Below are positions 6,833 to 15,896 of a stretch of DNA of 33,128 bases, piece by piece (position 1 is the first letter of the stretch; each line of letters begins with the position of its first letter). Origin of the DNA: Betaproteobacteria bacterium UBA2293 (GTDB lineage Bacteria; Pseudomonadota; Gammaproteobacteria; Burkholderiales; Rhodocyclaceae); NCBI GenBank assembly GCA_002345845.1, contig DDWF01000255.1, forward strand, positions 1-33,128, written 5' to 3'. The position numbers were made by a program, and so were the translations under genes. The notes under the pieces are model-generated. The model searched no databases. It saw nothing but the letters and a program-made list of their open reading frames with translations, and was not told the origin of the DNA.

Positions 6833-8180
6833 GGGCTGTGCGCCGCTCGTCAAGCAACTGCTGCAAGTCCGCGCGCTGCGCCGCCCCAAGCACCATCTGC
6901 GGCCGACAAGCGGCGATTCGGGCAATCGCCTGATCGACACTGGCCACTCGCTGCGTCCGCAGCAGCCAGGCGGCAACCGCCGCGGCACTGCGCGAATAGC
7001 CGAGCGCACAACAGACTAGCAGCGGCCCCTGCTGGTGCAGCGTTTCGATGGCATCGACGGCATCAGCGAGCTCTTCTGCCGGCGGCGACAGCAAGTCGAG
7101 CCAAGGCAGGTTGATACTCGTCCATGGCCCCAGCGGCGTCGGCAATTCGGCGGTCAGATCGAGCAGGCCGGCAAAGCCGCCGCTGCGCATCGTCCGCCGA
7201 TCGGGCAGGCGGCCCAGCCAGACGTCGTCGGCAACATGAACGGGCGCCGGCTGGCGCCAGGTCCATAGCCGCGAATTGATCCAGGCAGCGGCCATGTAGG
7301 GCGCCAACAAGCAGCGGCTGGCCAGGCTGTGCCGACCGTCGCGCTTCTGCAAGCCGTCCGGTCCGAGCGCCAGGTAGCTCAGGCTGACCAGCAACAAGGC
7401 GACGGCCGGCCACAGCAGCCACAGGGCAGTGTCACCAGCAGTGGCCGCCACGACGCAGAGCAGCGCCGCTGCCAGGTAGGCACCGGCCAGCCAACGGCGG
7501 CGTGGCGAGCGGCTGAGCCGCCAGTTGGCCAACATGGCCGGCTCGCCATCCGGCCACCACCAGAGGCAGAGCAAGCCGACCAGCGCACCGGTCGGCACAT
7601 CGATGAAATGATGCTGATAAGTGGTCAGCACCGAAATGGCGATCAGGCTGGCCCAGAAATGCGTGGCGAAACGCCAGAAACCCCGGCTGGCCGCGACAAA
7701 GCGTGCCCAGATGACGACCAGCAGGGCGATATGCAGCGACGGGGCCTGGTTGAAGGGCTGGTCGAAGCCGGCCAGGACGGCGAACATCGTGCCGAACAAA
7801 CCATCGGTGGCCGGCCGCTCAAAGCTGAAATGCAGGGGAAAGAGAAAGAAACAGGTGACGCAGACGATCTGCGCCGTCAGCAGGCGCCAGGCATGGGTAT
7901 CGACCTCCCGGCGGGAGCGGCAGAGCAGGAAGGACAGGCCGTAGAGCAGATCGATCGACCAGTAGGGCACGATGGTCCACGCCACGAACGGAATCTGGCG
8001 CTCCCAAGCGAAAACGATCGTTCCGGCGACGGCCTGGGTGGCCGCCCACCAGTTGGCGGCCCCGTAGGAGAGAAAGAAGAAGGGGCCGAGGAACAGCAGC
8101 CAGGCGACGCCCCGGCGCCACGGCCGGTACTCCCCGCCGGCAGCGGCAGGCGCCAGCGTGACCTGACCAGCCTCACTCAT
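6825..8180 (-). CDS. ynbD: PAP2-superfamily membrane phosphatase fused to a dual-specificity phosphatase (YnbD type)
   Basis: The 451-residue protein has an N-terminal membrane half of about six helices. It carries PAP2-type catalytic elements: PSLHIA (147-152) and HHFIDVPTG (190-198), which supply the two histidines and an aspartate. Its C-terminal half (about 310-451) is a cytosolic dual-specificity/PTP-like domain. There the CX5R loop CALGYSR (391-397) and an upstream Asp (about 362) could act as nucleophile loop and general acid. This architecture and length match E. coli YnbD. The PAP2 half resembles the Aur1/inositol-phosphoceramide-synthase branch, so it may move or remove lipid phosphate headgroups. 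The DSP half resembles enzymes that can dephosphorylate lipids such as phosphatidylglycerophosphate. Its ATG shares one base with the preceding stop (TGATG), indicating translational coupling. Confidence 0.88.
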   Translation of the reverse strand: MSEAGQVTLAPAAAGGEYRPWRRGVAWLLFLGPFFFLSYGAANWWAATQAVAGTIVFAWERQIPFVAWTIVPYWSIDLLYGLSFLLCRSRREVDTHAWRLLTAQIVCVTCFFLFPLHFSFERPATDGLFGTMFAVLAGFDQPFNQAPSLHIALLVVIWARFVAASRGFWRFATHFWASLIAISVLTTYQHHFIDVPTGALVGLLCLWWWPDGEPAMLANWRLSRSPRRRWLAGAYLAAALLCVVAATAGDTALWLLWPAVALLLVSLSYLALGPDGLQKRDGRHSLASRCLLAPYMAAAWINSRLWTWRQPAPVHVADDVWLGRLPDRRTMRSGGFAGLLDLTAELPTPLGPWTSINLPWLDLLSPPAEELADAVDAIETLHQQGPLLVCCALGYSRSAAAVAAWLLRTQRVASVDQAIARIAACRPQMVLGAAQRADLQQLLDERRTAHG

Positions 8181-9940
8181 CAGCTGGCGCGGCGCCTGGC
8201 CAGGGAGACGGTGAAAATCCCCCATTGATCGATCCGCTGCTCGACTTTCTCGAAGCCGGCCTCGGCCACCAGTTGATCCATTTCGGCCTGGCTGCGCCGG
8301 CGCATGACCCAGGCCTGGCCGGCGCGATGACTGGTCAGCGCGCGGGCAATCAGCTCCAGTTGCGGATGCCAGGGCTGGCCGGTGTACAGCAGGAAACCGC
8401 CCGGTTCGATGGCGGCGGCTAGACCGGCCAGCGAACGGCGCACGGCATCGTTGTCGGGAAACAGTTCGTAGAGCCCGGAGACGATGCCGATTCCGGGTTT
8501 CGGTGTCACCGCCGCCAGCGATGCCGGATCGAAGGCATCGGCCTGAACGAAACGGGCAATGTCCGTCATCCCTTTTTGCTCGATCAGCTCCCTGCCCTGG
8601 CGCACGTTCAACTCGCTGAAATCGCGCAGCAGGATGGAAGCCGGCCGCTGCGGATGATTCTCCAGGGCCTCCAGCACGTAACGTCCATGGCCGGCGGCGA
8701 TGTCCATGATGTGAATGGCACTCTGGCTGCTGCGCAGTGCCGCCATCGCCCGCCGCAACATTTCCTCGAGATGCAGCTTGCGCTGGCGGATGCCGCGCCA
8801 GCCGATGGCGTTGAGGTAATTGCGGTCGATGATCCGGCCGAGCGGGCCGAGACCGGTCGGCGTGTTGCGGTACACATAGTCGAGGGTACTGCCGGAATCG
8901 AAGCCGGTGCGGTGCCCGAGCCGGACGCCGGCCGCCAGCCAACCGCCGACTTTCAGGCCCAGACGCGTCGCCGCCCAGTACAGGCCGCGCGGGCTGAAAA
9001 TGGACAAGGGCCGGGACAGGGCCAAGGATTCCTCGTAGGTTGCCCCGTGCCGGTCGGCATCGTTCAGGTCAGGCCGTTGCAGCGGCTGGGCAAAGGCGTC
9101 GAGGATGAACCGCCGGGCCTGGTCGGTGGCGCGCTGACGTTCCAGTTCGCCCAGGGTGTCGTGGAAGAAGCCGTCGAAGACATGCTTCTCCTTGACCGGC
9201 GTACCGAGGCGCTCGAAAAACGCGTGCTGCGGCGGGTGATGGACCACCCAGTCGGCCCCGGAAATCAGCAACTGGGTCGGCACGGTGATCGCCTGCGCAT
9301 CGGCAACCACCCGCTCGGCCGCATCGTAGAGGTCGAGCAGAATGTTCACCGAGATCGGCCGGCTGATCAGTGGATCGCTGTCGTACGAAGCCTGGCGCAG
9401 CGGATCATGGGTGAGGAACTTCGACTTGACGTAGCTGTTGACGAAGAAATTGCCACGCAACCGCTGCATCAACCGCAGCCCCGGGCGCGCCAGCGGCACG
9501 TAGAGCTTGACCTTGAAGGCCGGCGAGGCAAGCACTTGGCAGCGAATGCGCGGCGCGTAGTCATGCACCCAGGTGGCGACCACCACCGCGCCGACGCTTT
9601 GCGCGACGACGGCCAGTTCCTCCTCGGCTAGGCCGTGGTTTTCCCGGATGTGGTCGACGAAAGTCTGCACATCGCGCACGGTGGTCGCCAGACTGGGCGA
9701 ATAGCCACGTTCGCCGGGCGAGCGGCCATGGCCGCGGGCATCCCAGGCGAAGAAATCGAAATCCGGCAGATCCAGTTCGTCTACCAGATGGGCCATGCGC
9801 GCCGAGTGTTCGTGACCGCGATGAAAGAGCAGCACGGCGCCGCGCCGCTCGCCGCCGGTGGCGGGCCAGTGCCGGTAGAACAAAGGAACGCCGTCATGGG
9901 TCGGAAAAGTGTGTTCGCTTGCCTGGCGGGTAGTGACCAT
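8180..9940 (-). CDS. ynbC: Fused alpha/beta hydrolase and SAM-dependent methyltransferase (YnbC type)
   Basis: The 586-residue protein is a fusion. Residues about 10-285 are a monoacylglycerol-lipase-like hydrolase with ARGHGRSPG (68-76), the nucleophile elbow AQSVGA around Ser115, Asp230 in SGADWVV, and His260 in DGFFHD. The elbow has Ala where GxSxG has its first Gly. Residues about 330-586 form a class I methyltransferase with the SAM-binding motif IMDIAAGHGR (411-420). The same fusion and length are seen in E. coli YnbC. No signal peptide is present, so it acts in the cytoplasm, probably on lipid substrates at the membrane. It lies nine bases after the CDP-alcohol transferase gene and is coupled to the phosphatase gene by TGATG. 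The substrate of either half is unknown. Confidence 0.9.
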   Translation of the reverse strand: MVTTRQASEHTFPTHDGVPLFYRHWPATGGERRGAVLLFHRGHEHSARMAHLVDELDLPDFDFFAWDARGHGRSPGERGYSPSLATTVRDVQTFVDHIRENHGLAEEELAVVAQSVGAVVVATWVHDYAPRIRCQVLASPAFKVKLYVPLARPGLRLMQRLRGNFFVNSYVKSKFLTHDPLRQASYDSDPLISRPISVNILLDLYDAAERVVADAQAITVPTQLLISGADWVVHHPPQHAFFERLGTPVKEKHVFDGFFHDTLGELERQRATDQARRFILDAFAQPLQRPDLNDADRHGATYEESLALSRPLSIFSPRGLYWAATRLGLKVGGWLAAGVRLGHRTGFDSGSTLDYVYRNTPTGLGPLGRIIDRNYLNAIGWRGIRQRKLHLEEMLRRAMAALRSSQSAIHIMDIAAGHGRYVLEALENHPQRPASILLRDFSELNVRQGRELIEQKGMTDIARFVQADAFDPASLAAVTPKPGIGIVSGLYELFPDNDAVRRSLAGLAAAIEPGGFLLYTGQPWHPQLELIARALTSHRAGQAWVMRRRSQAEMDQLVAEAGFEKVEQRIDQWGIFTVSLARRRAS

Positions 9941-9949
9941 GTCGGTTTC

Positions 9950-10564
9950 TCAGGAAGAAAGGTGAGCGGTCTGCTGCAAACCGCTACGGATGCGATTGAC
10001 GATATTGAGGAGGATCAGTCCGGCCATCGCCGGCATCACCCAGAAGACCCACGCCGGCAGCGCCCCGGCGACGCCCAGCCAAAGGCCCAGGGCGCCGAAG
10101 AGCAGGGCCCGGTCGCTCTTGCCCATCGGCCCTTCGTAACCGCGCCGGGCGCCGATCATCGGGCCGAGCGCGCCGGTCATTTCCGACAAGGCGGCGAGAA
10201 AGACGACGGCGCCGACACTCGCCCAGCCGAACGGCGCGATGAGCACGAAGGGCAGATACAGGGCGGCATCGGAGACGACATCGGTCAGTTCATTGAGATA
10301 GGCGCCGAGACGACTCTGCTGCCCATGCTCGCGGGCCAGCATGCCATCCACGGCGTTGAGCGCCATGCGCAGGAACATCCACAGCGGCAGCAACAGGAAC
10401 AGTCGATGGTCGGCGGCCAGGGCCAGGACAAGGCCCAGGATGCACGACACGAACATGGCCAACAAGGTGACCGCGTTGGCAGTAACGCCAGCGCTTGCCA
10501 GACGACCGACCAGGGGTCTGAGCAAGGACTGAAAGCGCGGTTTGAGCTGGTAGATACTGATCAT
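9950..10564 (-). CDS. ynbA: CDP-alcohol phosphatidyltransferase family protein (YnbA type)
   Basis: The 204-residue membrane protein starts MISIYQLKPRFQSLLRP at 10564. The longer frame to 10705 is rejected because it crosses a likely -10 box and reads as non-coding. Six or so hydrophobic segments are present. The CDP-alcohol motif spans residues 70-95 and reads N-x2-DG-x2-AR-x8-G-x3-N-x3-D, so the first and third of the four canonical aspartates are asparagine. Enzymes of this family displace CMP from CDP-diacylglycerol with an alcohol to make phospholipids. The acceptor here is unknown and the substitutions may change the chemistry. Length and the opening sequence resemble E. coli YnbA. It is the first gene of the minus-strand operon. 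Confidence 0.85.
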   Translation of the reverse strand: MISIYQLKPRFQSLLRPLVGRLASAGVTANAVTLLAMFVSCILGLVLALAADHRLFLLLPLWMFLRMALNAVDGMLAREHGQQSRLGAYLNELTDVVSDAALYLPFVLIAPFGWASVGAVVFLAALSEMTGALGPMIGARRGYEGPMGKSDRALLFGALGLWLGVAGALPAWVFWVMPAMAGLILLNIVNRIRSGLQQTAHLSS

Positions 10565-10763
10565 CAGGTCAGTGGGAACAAAGGCCGGGACGGAATATAG
10601 CATGCCAAAAGCAAGTCCCATCGCTGCCGCGCAATCCGTACAAACCGTTTGCCGGGAGCCCCCGGAAAAGCTGACGGGACAGGCAGCGGCGCAGCGACGT
10701 GTCATAATCCGGCGAAATTTTCGCCCCCGTCATCGTTGCCTGCCCCGCTCCCTGGAGAGTTCA
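10565..10763. promoter_or_regulatory. Divergent promoter region between the lipid operon and the macroglobulin gene
   Basis: For the minus-strand operon, TATATT (plus-strand 10594-10599) is a reasonable -10 box that would start transcription about 20-25 bases before the ATG at 10564; its -35 box is poor. For the plus-strand gene, CATAAT at 10703-10708 may be a -10 box, again with no good -35. A perfect 7-base dyad, GGCGAAA-T-TTTCGCC, sits at 10711-10725 just past that box and could be an operator. All assignments are by eye. Confidence 0.4.
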
Positions 10764-13700
10764 ATGCTGCGCTCGTCATCGCCTCGCGGTTTCGCCGTCG
10801 TACCGATCCTGCTGATCGTCGTAGCCGTCCTGGCTGGCGGCTGGTTTCTTGCCAGCCAGTGGCAGGCCGACAGCGATGGTGGCGACGCCGGACCTTTCCA
10901 GATTGCCGACTTCGCCAACCGGGATTTCGAAGGCTCGCCGGCGCTGGCGCTGAGCTTCACCCTGCCGCTGGATGCGCGGAAGAACTACGAAGAACAGATC
11001 CAGGTTTTCGAAATGCCGGCGCGCCCCGGCGATGCCCGGCCCAGCGCCAGGGATGACGACGAGGGTGAGGAAAGCCCCGGCGGCAGCAGCGACCCGCAGA
11101 TCAGCACGGCGCCGGAGGAGGTGGCGACGGAAGGCGGCAAACTGCTCAAGGGCGCCTGGGTGGTCGGCGACAACCCGCGCCTGCTGTTCTTCCCGCACAT
11201 CAAGCCGCAGACACGCTATGTCGTTCGCGTCGCCGCCGGACTCACCTCGCAATCCGGCCAGGCGCTGGCCGCCGAAGGCCGCTACGCGGTGCTGACCGCG
11301 GCAGTGGCACCGGCCTACTACTTCGCCAGCCGCGGCATGGTCCTGCCGGCCGCCCAGAATGGCGGTCTGCCGGTGGTCACCGTCAATGTGCCGGAGGTGG
11401 ACATCCAGTTCCTGCGCGTCAAGCCGGACCAGCTGCCGCGCTTCCTCGACAAGGTGATCAGCGGACCACGTCAGCGGGCCAGCCGTCAGGCCACCGACGC
11501 GGATGAAGACGAGGGGGAATACGAGGAATACGACTGGCGCGCCACCGACCTCAAGGGCGCCGTCCATAACTGGTCGCTGGACAATCTGCACAAGCTCACC
11601 GAGAGCGTCTTTGCCGGCCGCTTCCTGACCGAACAGAAAGCCGACAAGCGTAGCGTCACCTTCATCCCGGTCGAAGACATCAAGGAACTGCGCGAGCCCG
11701 GCATCTACATCGCCGTGATGAGCCAGCCCAATCGCTTCCGCAGCGACTATCAGGTCAGCTATTTCTACGTCAGCGATCTCGGCCTGAGCACCCGCCTGTT
11801 CACGCGCGGCGCCGATGCCTACGTCAGCTCGCTGACTTCCGGCAAGGCCGTCTCGGGAGTCGAAGTAACCTGGCTGGACGAGACGGCCAAGGTCGTCGCC
11901 CGCGGCGAAACCGACGGCAACGGCCGGGCCAGTTTTGCCGAGCGGCCGGCAGCGGCGAAAGTCGTCGTCGCCCGCCAGGGCCGGCAGATCTCGCTGATCA
12001 CGCTGAAGGAACCGGCGCTCGATCTCTCCGAATTCGACGTCGCCGGCCTGCCCGGCCGGCCGCTGCGCCTGTTCGCCTACGCCGGCCGCAATCTGTACCG
12101 GCCGGGCGAGCAGTTCGACATCTCGGTGCTGGCGCGCGACGCCGACGGACGACCGGTACCGGCGCAGCCGATCCAGGCCATCCTCAAGCGCCCGGACGGC
12201 AAGAACCAGTTCACCGCCACCTGGCCGGCCAATGACGACCTCGCCGGCTACTACCAGCGCCGCATCGAACTGCCGGCGGATGCGCCAACCGGCTCGTGGA
12301 CGCTGGAATTGCGCGCCGACCCGGCGGAGCGGCTGGCCACCACCAGTTTCCGCTTCGCCGTCGAGGAATTTCTGCCCGAACGCATGAAGCTCGAACTGGA
12401 CAGCAAGCAGGCCGCCATTTCGGCAAACGAAACCCTGAACATCGACATCAAGGGCAGCTACCTTTACGGCGCCCCGGCGGCCGGCAACCAGTTGCTCGGC
12501 GTGGCCCAGTTCGAGCGGCAGAAAAATCCGCTGGCGCAAAAGCTGCCGGGCTTCGAATTCGGCGACAGCGGCGAGGAAAGCCAGCGCCAACGCGTCGAAC
12601 TGGAATCCGCCCAGCTCGACGAGAACGGCGCCCTGTCGCTGGCCGTCGATCTGGCACCGGCCCAGGGCAAACGCTCGCCGTACACCGTGCGCACCACGCT
12701 GAGCCTGCTCGAAAGCGGCGGCCGGCCGGTGGTCCGCAACTTCGAACGGGTCATCTGGCCGGCGCCCGTGCTGGTCGGCGTCCGCCCGCTGTTCACCGGC
12801 GACTATGCGCGCGAAGGCAGCGTCGTCCAGTTCGAGCTGATCCGCACCGATGCCACGGCCAAATTGCATGCCGGGAATGCTCTCCCGGTCCGTCTGTTCC
12901 GCGAAAACCGAGATTACTACTGGCGCTTCGACGATCAGCGCGGCTGGCATTCGGGCTTCACCGAAACCGACGAACTGGTCCATACGACGAGCGCCAGCAT
13001 TCCCGACGGCGGCCGCGGCAAGCTCGGCGTCCCGGTCAAATACGGCCGTTATCGCCTGGAGATCAGCGACCCGGCCAGCGGCCAGACCGCCAAATATCGC
13101 TTCTACGCCGGCTGGAGCGCCCGCGGCGATGAAAGCCAGGGCATCCGCCCCGACCGGGTGGCGCTGAAGTTCGACAAGCCCGCCTATCAGGACGGCGAAA
13201 CGGCCAAACTGACCATCACCCCGCCGCATGCCGGCGAAGCGCTGATCACCGTCGAGGCCGACAAGACCCTGTGGGTCAAGCGGCTCGAAATTCCGCTCGA
13301 CGGCAGCACCGTCGACATCCCGCTCGGCAAGGACTGGCAGCGCCACGACCTGTACGTTTCGGTGATCGTGCTGCGCCCCGGCAACGACGGCGAGAAGGTG
13401 ACGCCGGCACGGGCCCTGGGGCTGGCGCATCTGCCGCTGGAGCGCGGCGAGCGCAAACTGGCGGTGACGCTCGAGGCGCCGAAGAAGACCTTGCCGGATA
13501 CGCCGCTCAAGGTGAAGGTCAAGGTTCCCGGCGCCAGCGGCCAGCCGGCGGTGGTCACGCTGTCGGCCGTCGATGTCGGCATTCTCAACATCACCCGCTA
13601 TGCGACGCCCGATCCGCACGGCAACTTCTTCGGCCGCCTGCGTTATGGTGCCGACCAGTACGACGTCTATGGCCGCCTGATCGAGAAGATGGGTGGCCAG

Positions 13701-15890
13701 AAGGGCAAGCTCAAGTTCGGCGGCGACGCCGCCCCGCAAGCGACCAAGAGCCTGCCGAAGAAGGTCCGCCTGATCGATCTGTTCTCCGGCCCGGTCAAGC
13801 TCGACGCGCGCGGCGAAGCGGAAATCACCCTGGCCGTCCCCGACTTCAACGGCAGTCTGCGCCTGATGGCGGTGGTCGCCGCTCCGGACAAGTTCGGCAG
13901 CGCCGAGATGGAAACGATTGTCGCCGCACCCCTGGTGGCCGAGTTGATGACCCCGCGCTTCCTGACCGTCGGTGACAACGCCACGATTGCGCTGGACCTG
14001 CACAACCTGTCCGGCGCCGCCCAGAAACTCAAGGTCCGCCTGACCAACGCCGACGGCCTGAAAATCCAGAATGCCGAGCGTGAGCTGACACTGGCCGACC
14101 AGCAGAAACAGACCCTGCGCTTCCCGCTGGAAGCCGGCAATGCCCTCGGCCTGGCCGATGTCCGGGTGCTGGTGAGCGGTAGCGACGGCCTCCGTCTGGA
14201 ACGCAGCTTTGGCCTCCAGGTGCAGGCGGCGACGCCGCAGCAGCAGACGCTCAAATTGCTCACCGTCGCCCCCGGCGAAAGCATCGAGGTCCGCGATGCG
14301 GAGCTTGGCGGCTTGCTGAAGAACACCGTGCACAGCCACCTGGTCATCTCCGACAAGGCGCCGATCGACGTCCGTGGCGCCATCCAGGGCCTGCTCAGCT
14401 ATCCCTACGGTTGCGCCGAACAGACCACCAGCACGGCCTATCCGCACGTTCTGGTCGATGAGGAAGGGGCCCGGCTGTTCGGCCTCAAGGCTTATAGCCG
14501 CGAGCAGCGGGCGGCCATGCTGGAAAAGGCGATCGCCCGTCTCGGCGCGATGCAGGCGCCGAACGGCGGCTTCAGCCTGTGGGGCAATGTCTCCGAATAC
14601 CAGTACTGGCTCTCGGCCTACGTCGGCAACTTCCTGCTCGACGCGCGCGAACAGGGCTTCGCGGTGCCGGAAGCGATGCAGACGAAGGCGACCGATTTCC
14701 TGCTGAAAAATCTGCAGGAAGGCGCGGCCGGCTTGCCGAGCAGCAAGCCGAAGTACAACGAAAACGGCTGGCAGGATTACCGCTACGGCGGCTCCGGCCG
14801 CTTCGGCGTCCTCGCCTACGGCGCCTATGTGCTGGCGCGCGAGGCCAAGGCGCCGCTGTCCACCTTGCGCCAGATGTACGAACTGCGCGACCAGGCGCAT
14901 TCCGGGCTGGCACTGGTGCACCTGGGCCTGGCGCTGAAGCTGATGGGCGATGAAACGCGGGCCCGCACGGCCCTCGCCGAAGGCGTCGGCAAGAGCCGGG
15001 ACACTGGCTACTGGTGGGGCGATTACGGCAGTCCGCTGCGCGATGCGGCGCTCTCCTACGCCCTGCTCGATCGGCACAAGCTGAAGGTGGACGGCCAGGA
15101 CAATCTGGTCGCCCTGGCGGCCAGCGAACTGAGCCGCAACCGCTACACCAGCACCCAGGAAAAGCTGGCGCTGTTCCTGCTCGGACGCAACTTCGCCGCC
15201 GCCACCGAAGGCCAGGCCGGGTGGACCGCCGAACTGCTCGGCAAGGCGGCGCCGGAAGTCATTACCGGTAGCGGCAGCCTGGTCCGGCCGCTAGCGGCCG
15301 ATGCCTTGCAGGGCGGCGTCCGCATCCGCAACACGCACAAGGAAAAGCTCTATCTGCAGCTGTCCCTTTCCGGCAATCCGGCCCAGATGCCAGCCAACCG
15401 CGACGAGGCTATCGCCCTGACGCGCGACCTGTTCACCGCCGATGGCAAGCCGCTGAAAGGCCGCGCGCTCAGGGTCGGCGAATCGGTGATCGTCCGCGTC
15501 AATGTCGATCCCCGACGCTGGATTACCACCGGCATGGTGATCGACCGCATCCCGGCCGGCCTCGAGATCGAGAATCTCAACATCGCCCAGGGCGAAGGCA
15601 TGGCCGGCACGCTGATCGACAACGTCAACCCGGCCGCAGCCATGCTCGACCCGCGCATTCAGCACGTCGAGTTCCGCGACGACCGCTTCGTCGTCGCCGC
15701 CCGCCTGCACGGCAAGATCAGCCTGTTCTACCGGGCCCGCGTCGTCACCCCCGGCAAGTTCATCTTCCCGCCGATCTACGCCGAAGACATGTACCGGCCG
15801 GATGTCTATGGCCTGGCCAGCGGCGAGGCCACGCTAACGGTCAGCGACGGTACCGACAAGGCGGCCGCCGGCCTGCCGGCGAAACCGTAG
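10764..15890 (+). CDS. Bacterial alpha-2-macroglobulin family protein
   Basis: The 1708-residue protein is a large envelope protease trap of the YfhM kind. The ATG at 10764 follows CTGGAGAG at good distance; an upstream extension to 10572 reads as non-coding. Residues about 9-30 form a single transmembrane anchor (FAVVPILLIVVAVLAGGWFL) with no lipobox cysteine, then an acidic low-complexity stretch (about 90-120). Repeated macroglobulin beta domains fill the middle. The A2M domain (about 1000-1050) contains VPDFNGSLRLM. The thioester motif GCAEQ places Cys1217 and Gln1220 as the reactive pair, followed by the helical complement-like domain and a C-terminal bundle. Such proteins covalently capture attacking proteases in the periplasm. 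The penicillin-binding protein 1C gene follows after six bases, the classical partnership. Confidence 0.93.
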   Translation: MLRSSSPRGFAVVPILLIVVAVLAGGWFLASQWQADSDGGDAGPFQIADFANRDFEGSPALALSFTLPLDARKNYEEQIQVFEMPARPGDARPSARDDDEGEESPGGSSDPQISTAPEEVATEGGKLLKGAWVVGDNPRLLFFPHIKPQTRYVVRVAAGLTSQSGQALAAEGRYAVLTAAVAPAYYFASRGMVLPAAQNGGLPVVTVNVPEVDIQFLRVKPDQLPRFLDKVISGPRQRASRQATDADEDEGEYEEYDWRATDLKGAVHNWSLDNLHKLTESVFAGRFLTEQKADKRSVTFIPVEDIKELREPGIYIAVMSQPNRFRSDYQVSYFYVSDLGLSTRLFTRGADAYVSSLTSGKAVSGVEVTWLDETAKVVARGETDGNGRASFAERPAAAKVVVARQGRQISLITLKEPALDLSEFDVAGLPGRPLRLFAYAGRNLYRPGEQFDISVLARDADGRPVPAQPIQAILKRPDGKNQFTATWPANDDLAGYYQRRIELPADAPTGSWTLELRADPAERLATTSFRFAVEEFLPERMKLELDSKQAAISANETLNIDIKGSYLYGAPAAGNQLLGVAQFERQKNPLAQKLPGFEFGDSGEESQRQRVELESAQLDENGALSLAVDLAPAQGKRSPYTVRTTLSLLESGGRPVVRNFERVIWPAPVLVGVRPLFTGDYAREGSVVQFELIRTDATAKLHAGNALPVRLFRENRDYYWRFDDQRGWHSGFTETDELVHTTSASIPDGGRGKLGVPVKYGRYRLEISDPASGQTAKYRFYAGWSARGDESQGIRPDRVALKFDKPAYQDGETAKLTITPPHAGEALITVEADKTLWVKRLEIPLDGSTVDIPLGKDWQRHDLYVSVIVLRPGNDGEKVTPARALGLAHLPLERGERKLAVTLEAPKKTLPDTPLKVKVKVPGASGQPAVVTLSAVDVGILNITRYATPDPHGNFFGRLRYGADQYDVYGRLIEKMGGQKGKLKFGGDAAPQATKSLPKKVRLIDLFSGPVKLDARGEAEITLAVPDFNGSLRLMAVVAAPDKFGSAEMETIVAAPLVAELMTPRFLTVGDNATIALDLHNLSGAAQKLKVRLTNADGLKIQNAERELTLADQQKQTLRFPLEAGNALGLADVRVLVSGSDGLRLERSFGLQVQAATPQQQTLKLLTVAPGESIEVRDAELGGLLKNTVHSHLVISDKAPIDVRGAIQGLLSYPYGCAEQTTSTAYPHVLVDEEGARLFGLKAYSREQRAAMLEKAIARLGAMQAPNGGFSLWGNVSEYQYWLSAYVGNFLLDAREQGFAVPEAMQTKATDFLLKNLQEGAAGLPSSKPKYNENGWQDYRYGGSGRFGVLAYGAYVLAREAKAPLSTLRQMYELRDQAHSGLALVHLGLALKLMGDETRARTALAEGVGKSRDTGYWWGDYGSPLRDAALSYALLDRHKLKVDGQDNLVALAASELSRNRYTSTQEKLALFLLGRNFAAATEGQAGWTAELLGKAAPEVITGSGSLVRPLAADALQGGVRIRNTHKEKLYLQLSLSGNPAQMPANRDEAIALTRDLFTADGKPLKGRALRVGESVIVRVNVDPRRWITTGMVIDRIPAGLEIENLNIAQGEGMAGTLIDNVNPAAAMLDPRIQHVEFRDDRFVVAARLHGKISLFYRARVVTPGKFIFPPIYAEDMYRPDVYGLASGEATLTVSDGTDKAAAGLPAKP

Positions 15891-15896
15891 CGCGCC

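Noticed and set aside
10776..15077. A 1433-codon open frame on the minus strand
   Set aside because: It is the antisense shadow of the macroglobulin gene, caused by high-GC codon bias; its translation is low in complexity and matches no family.
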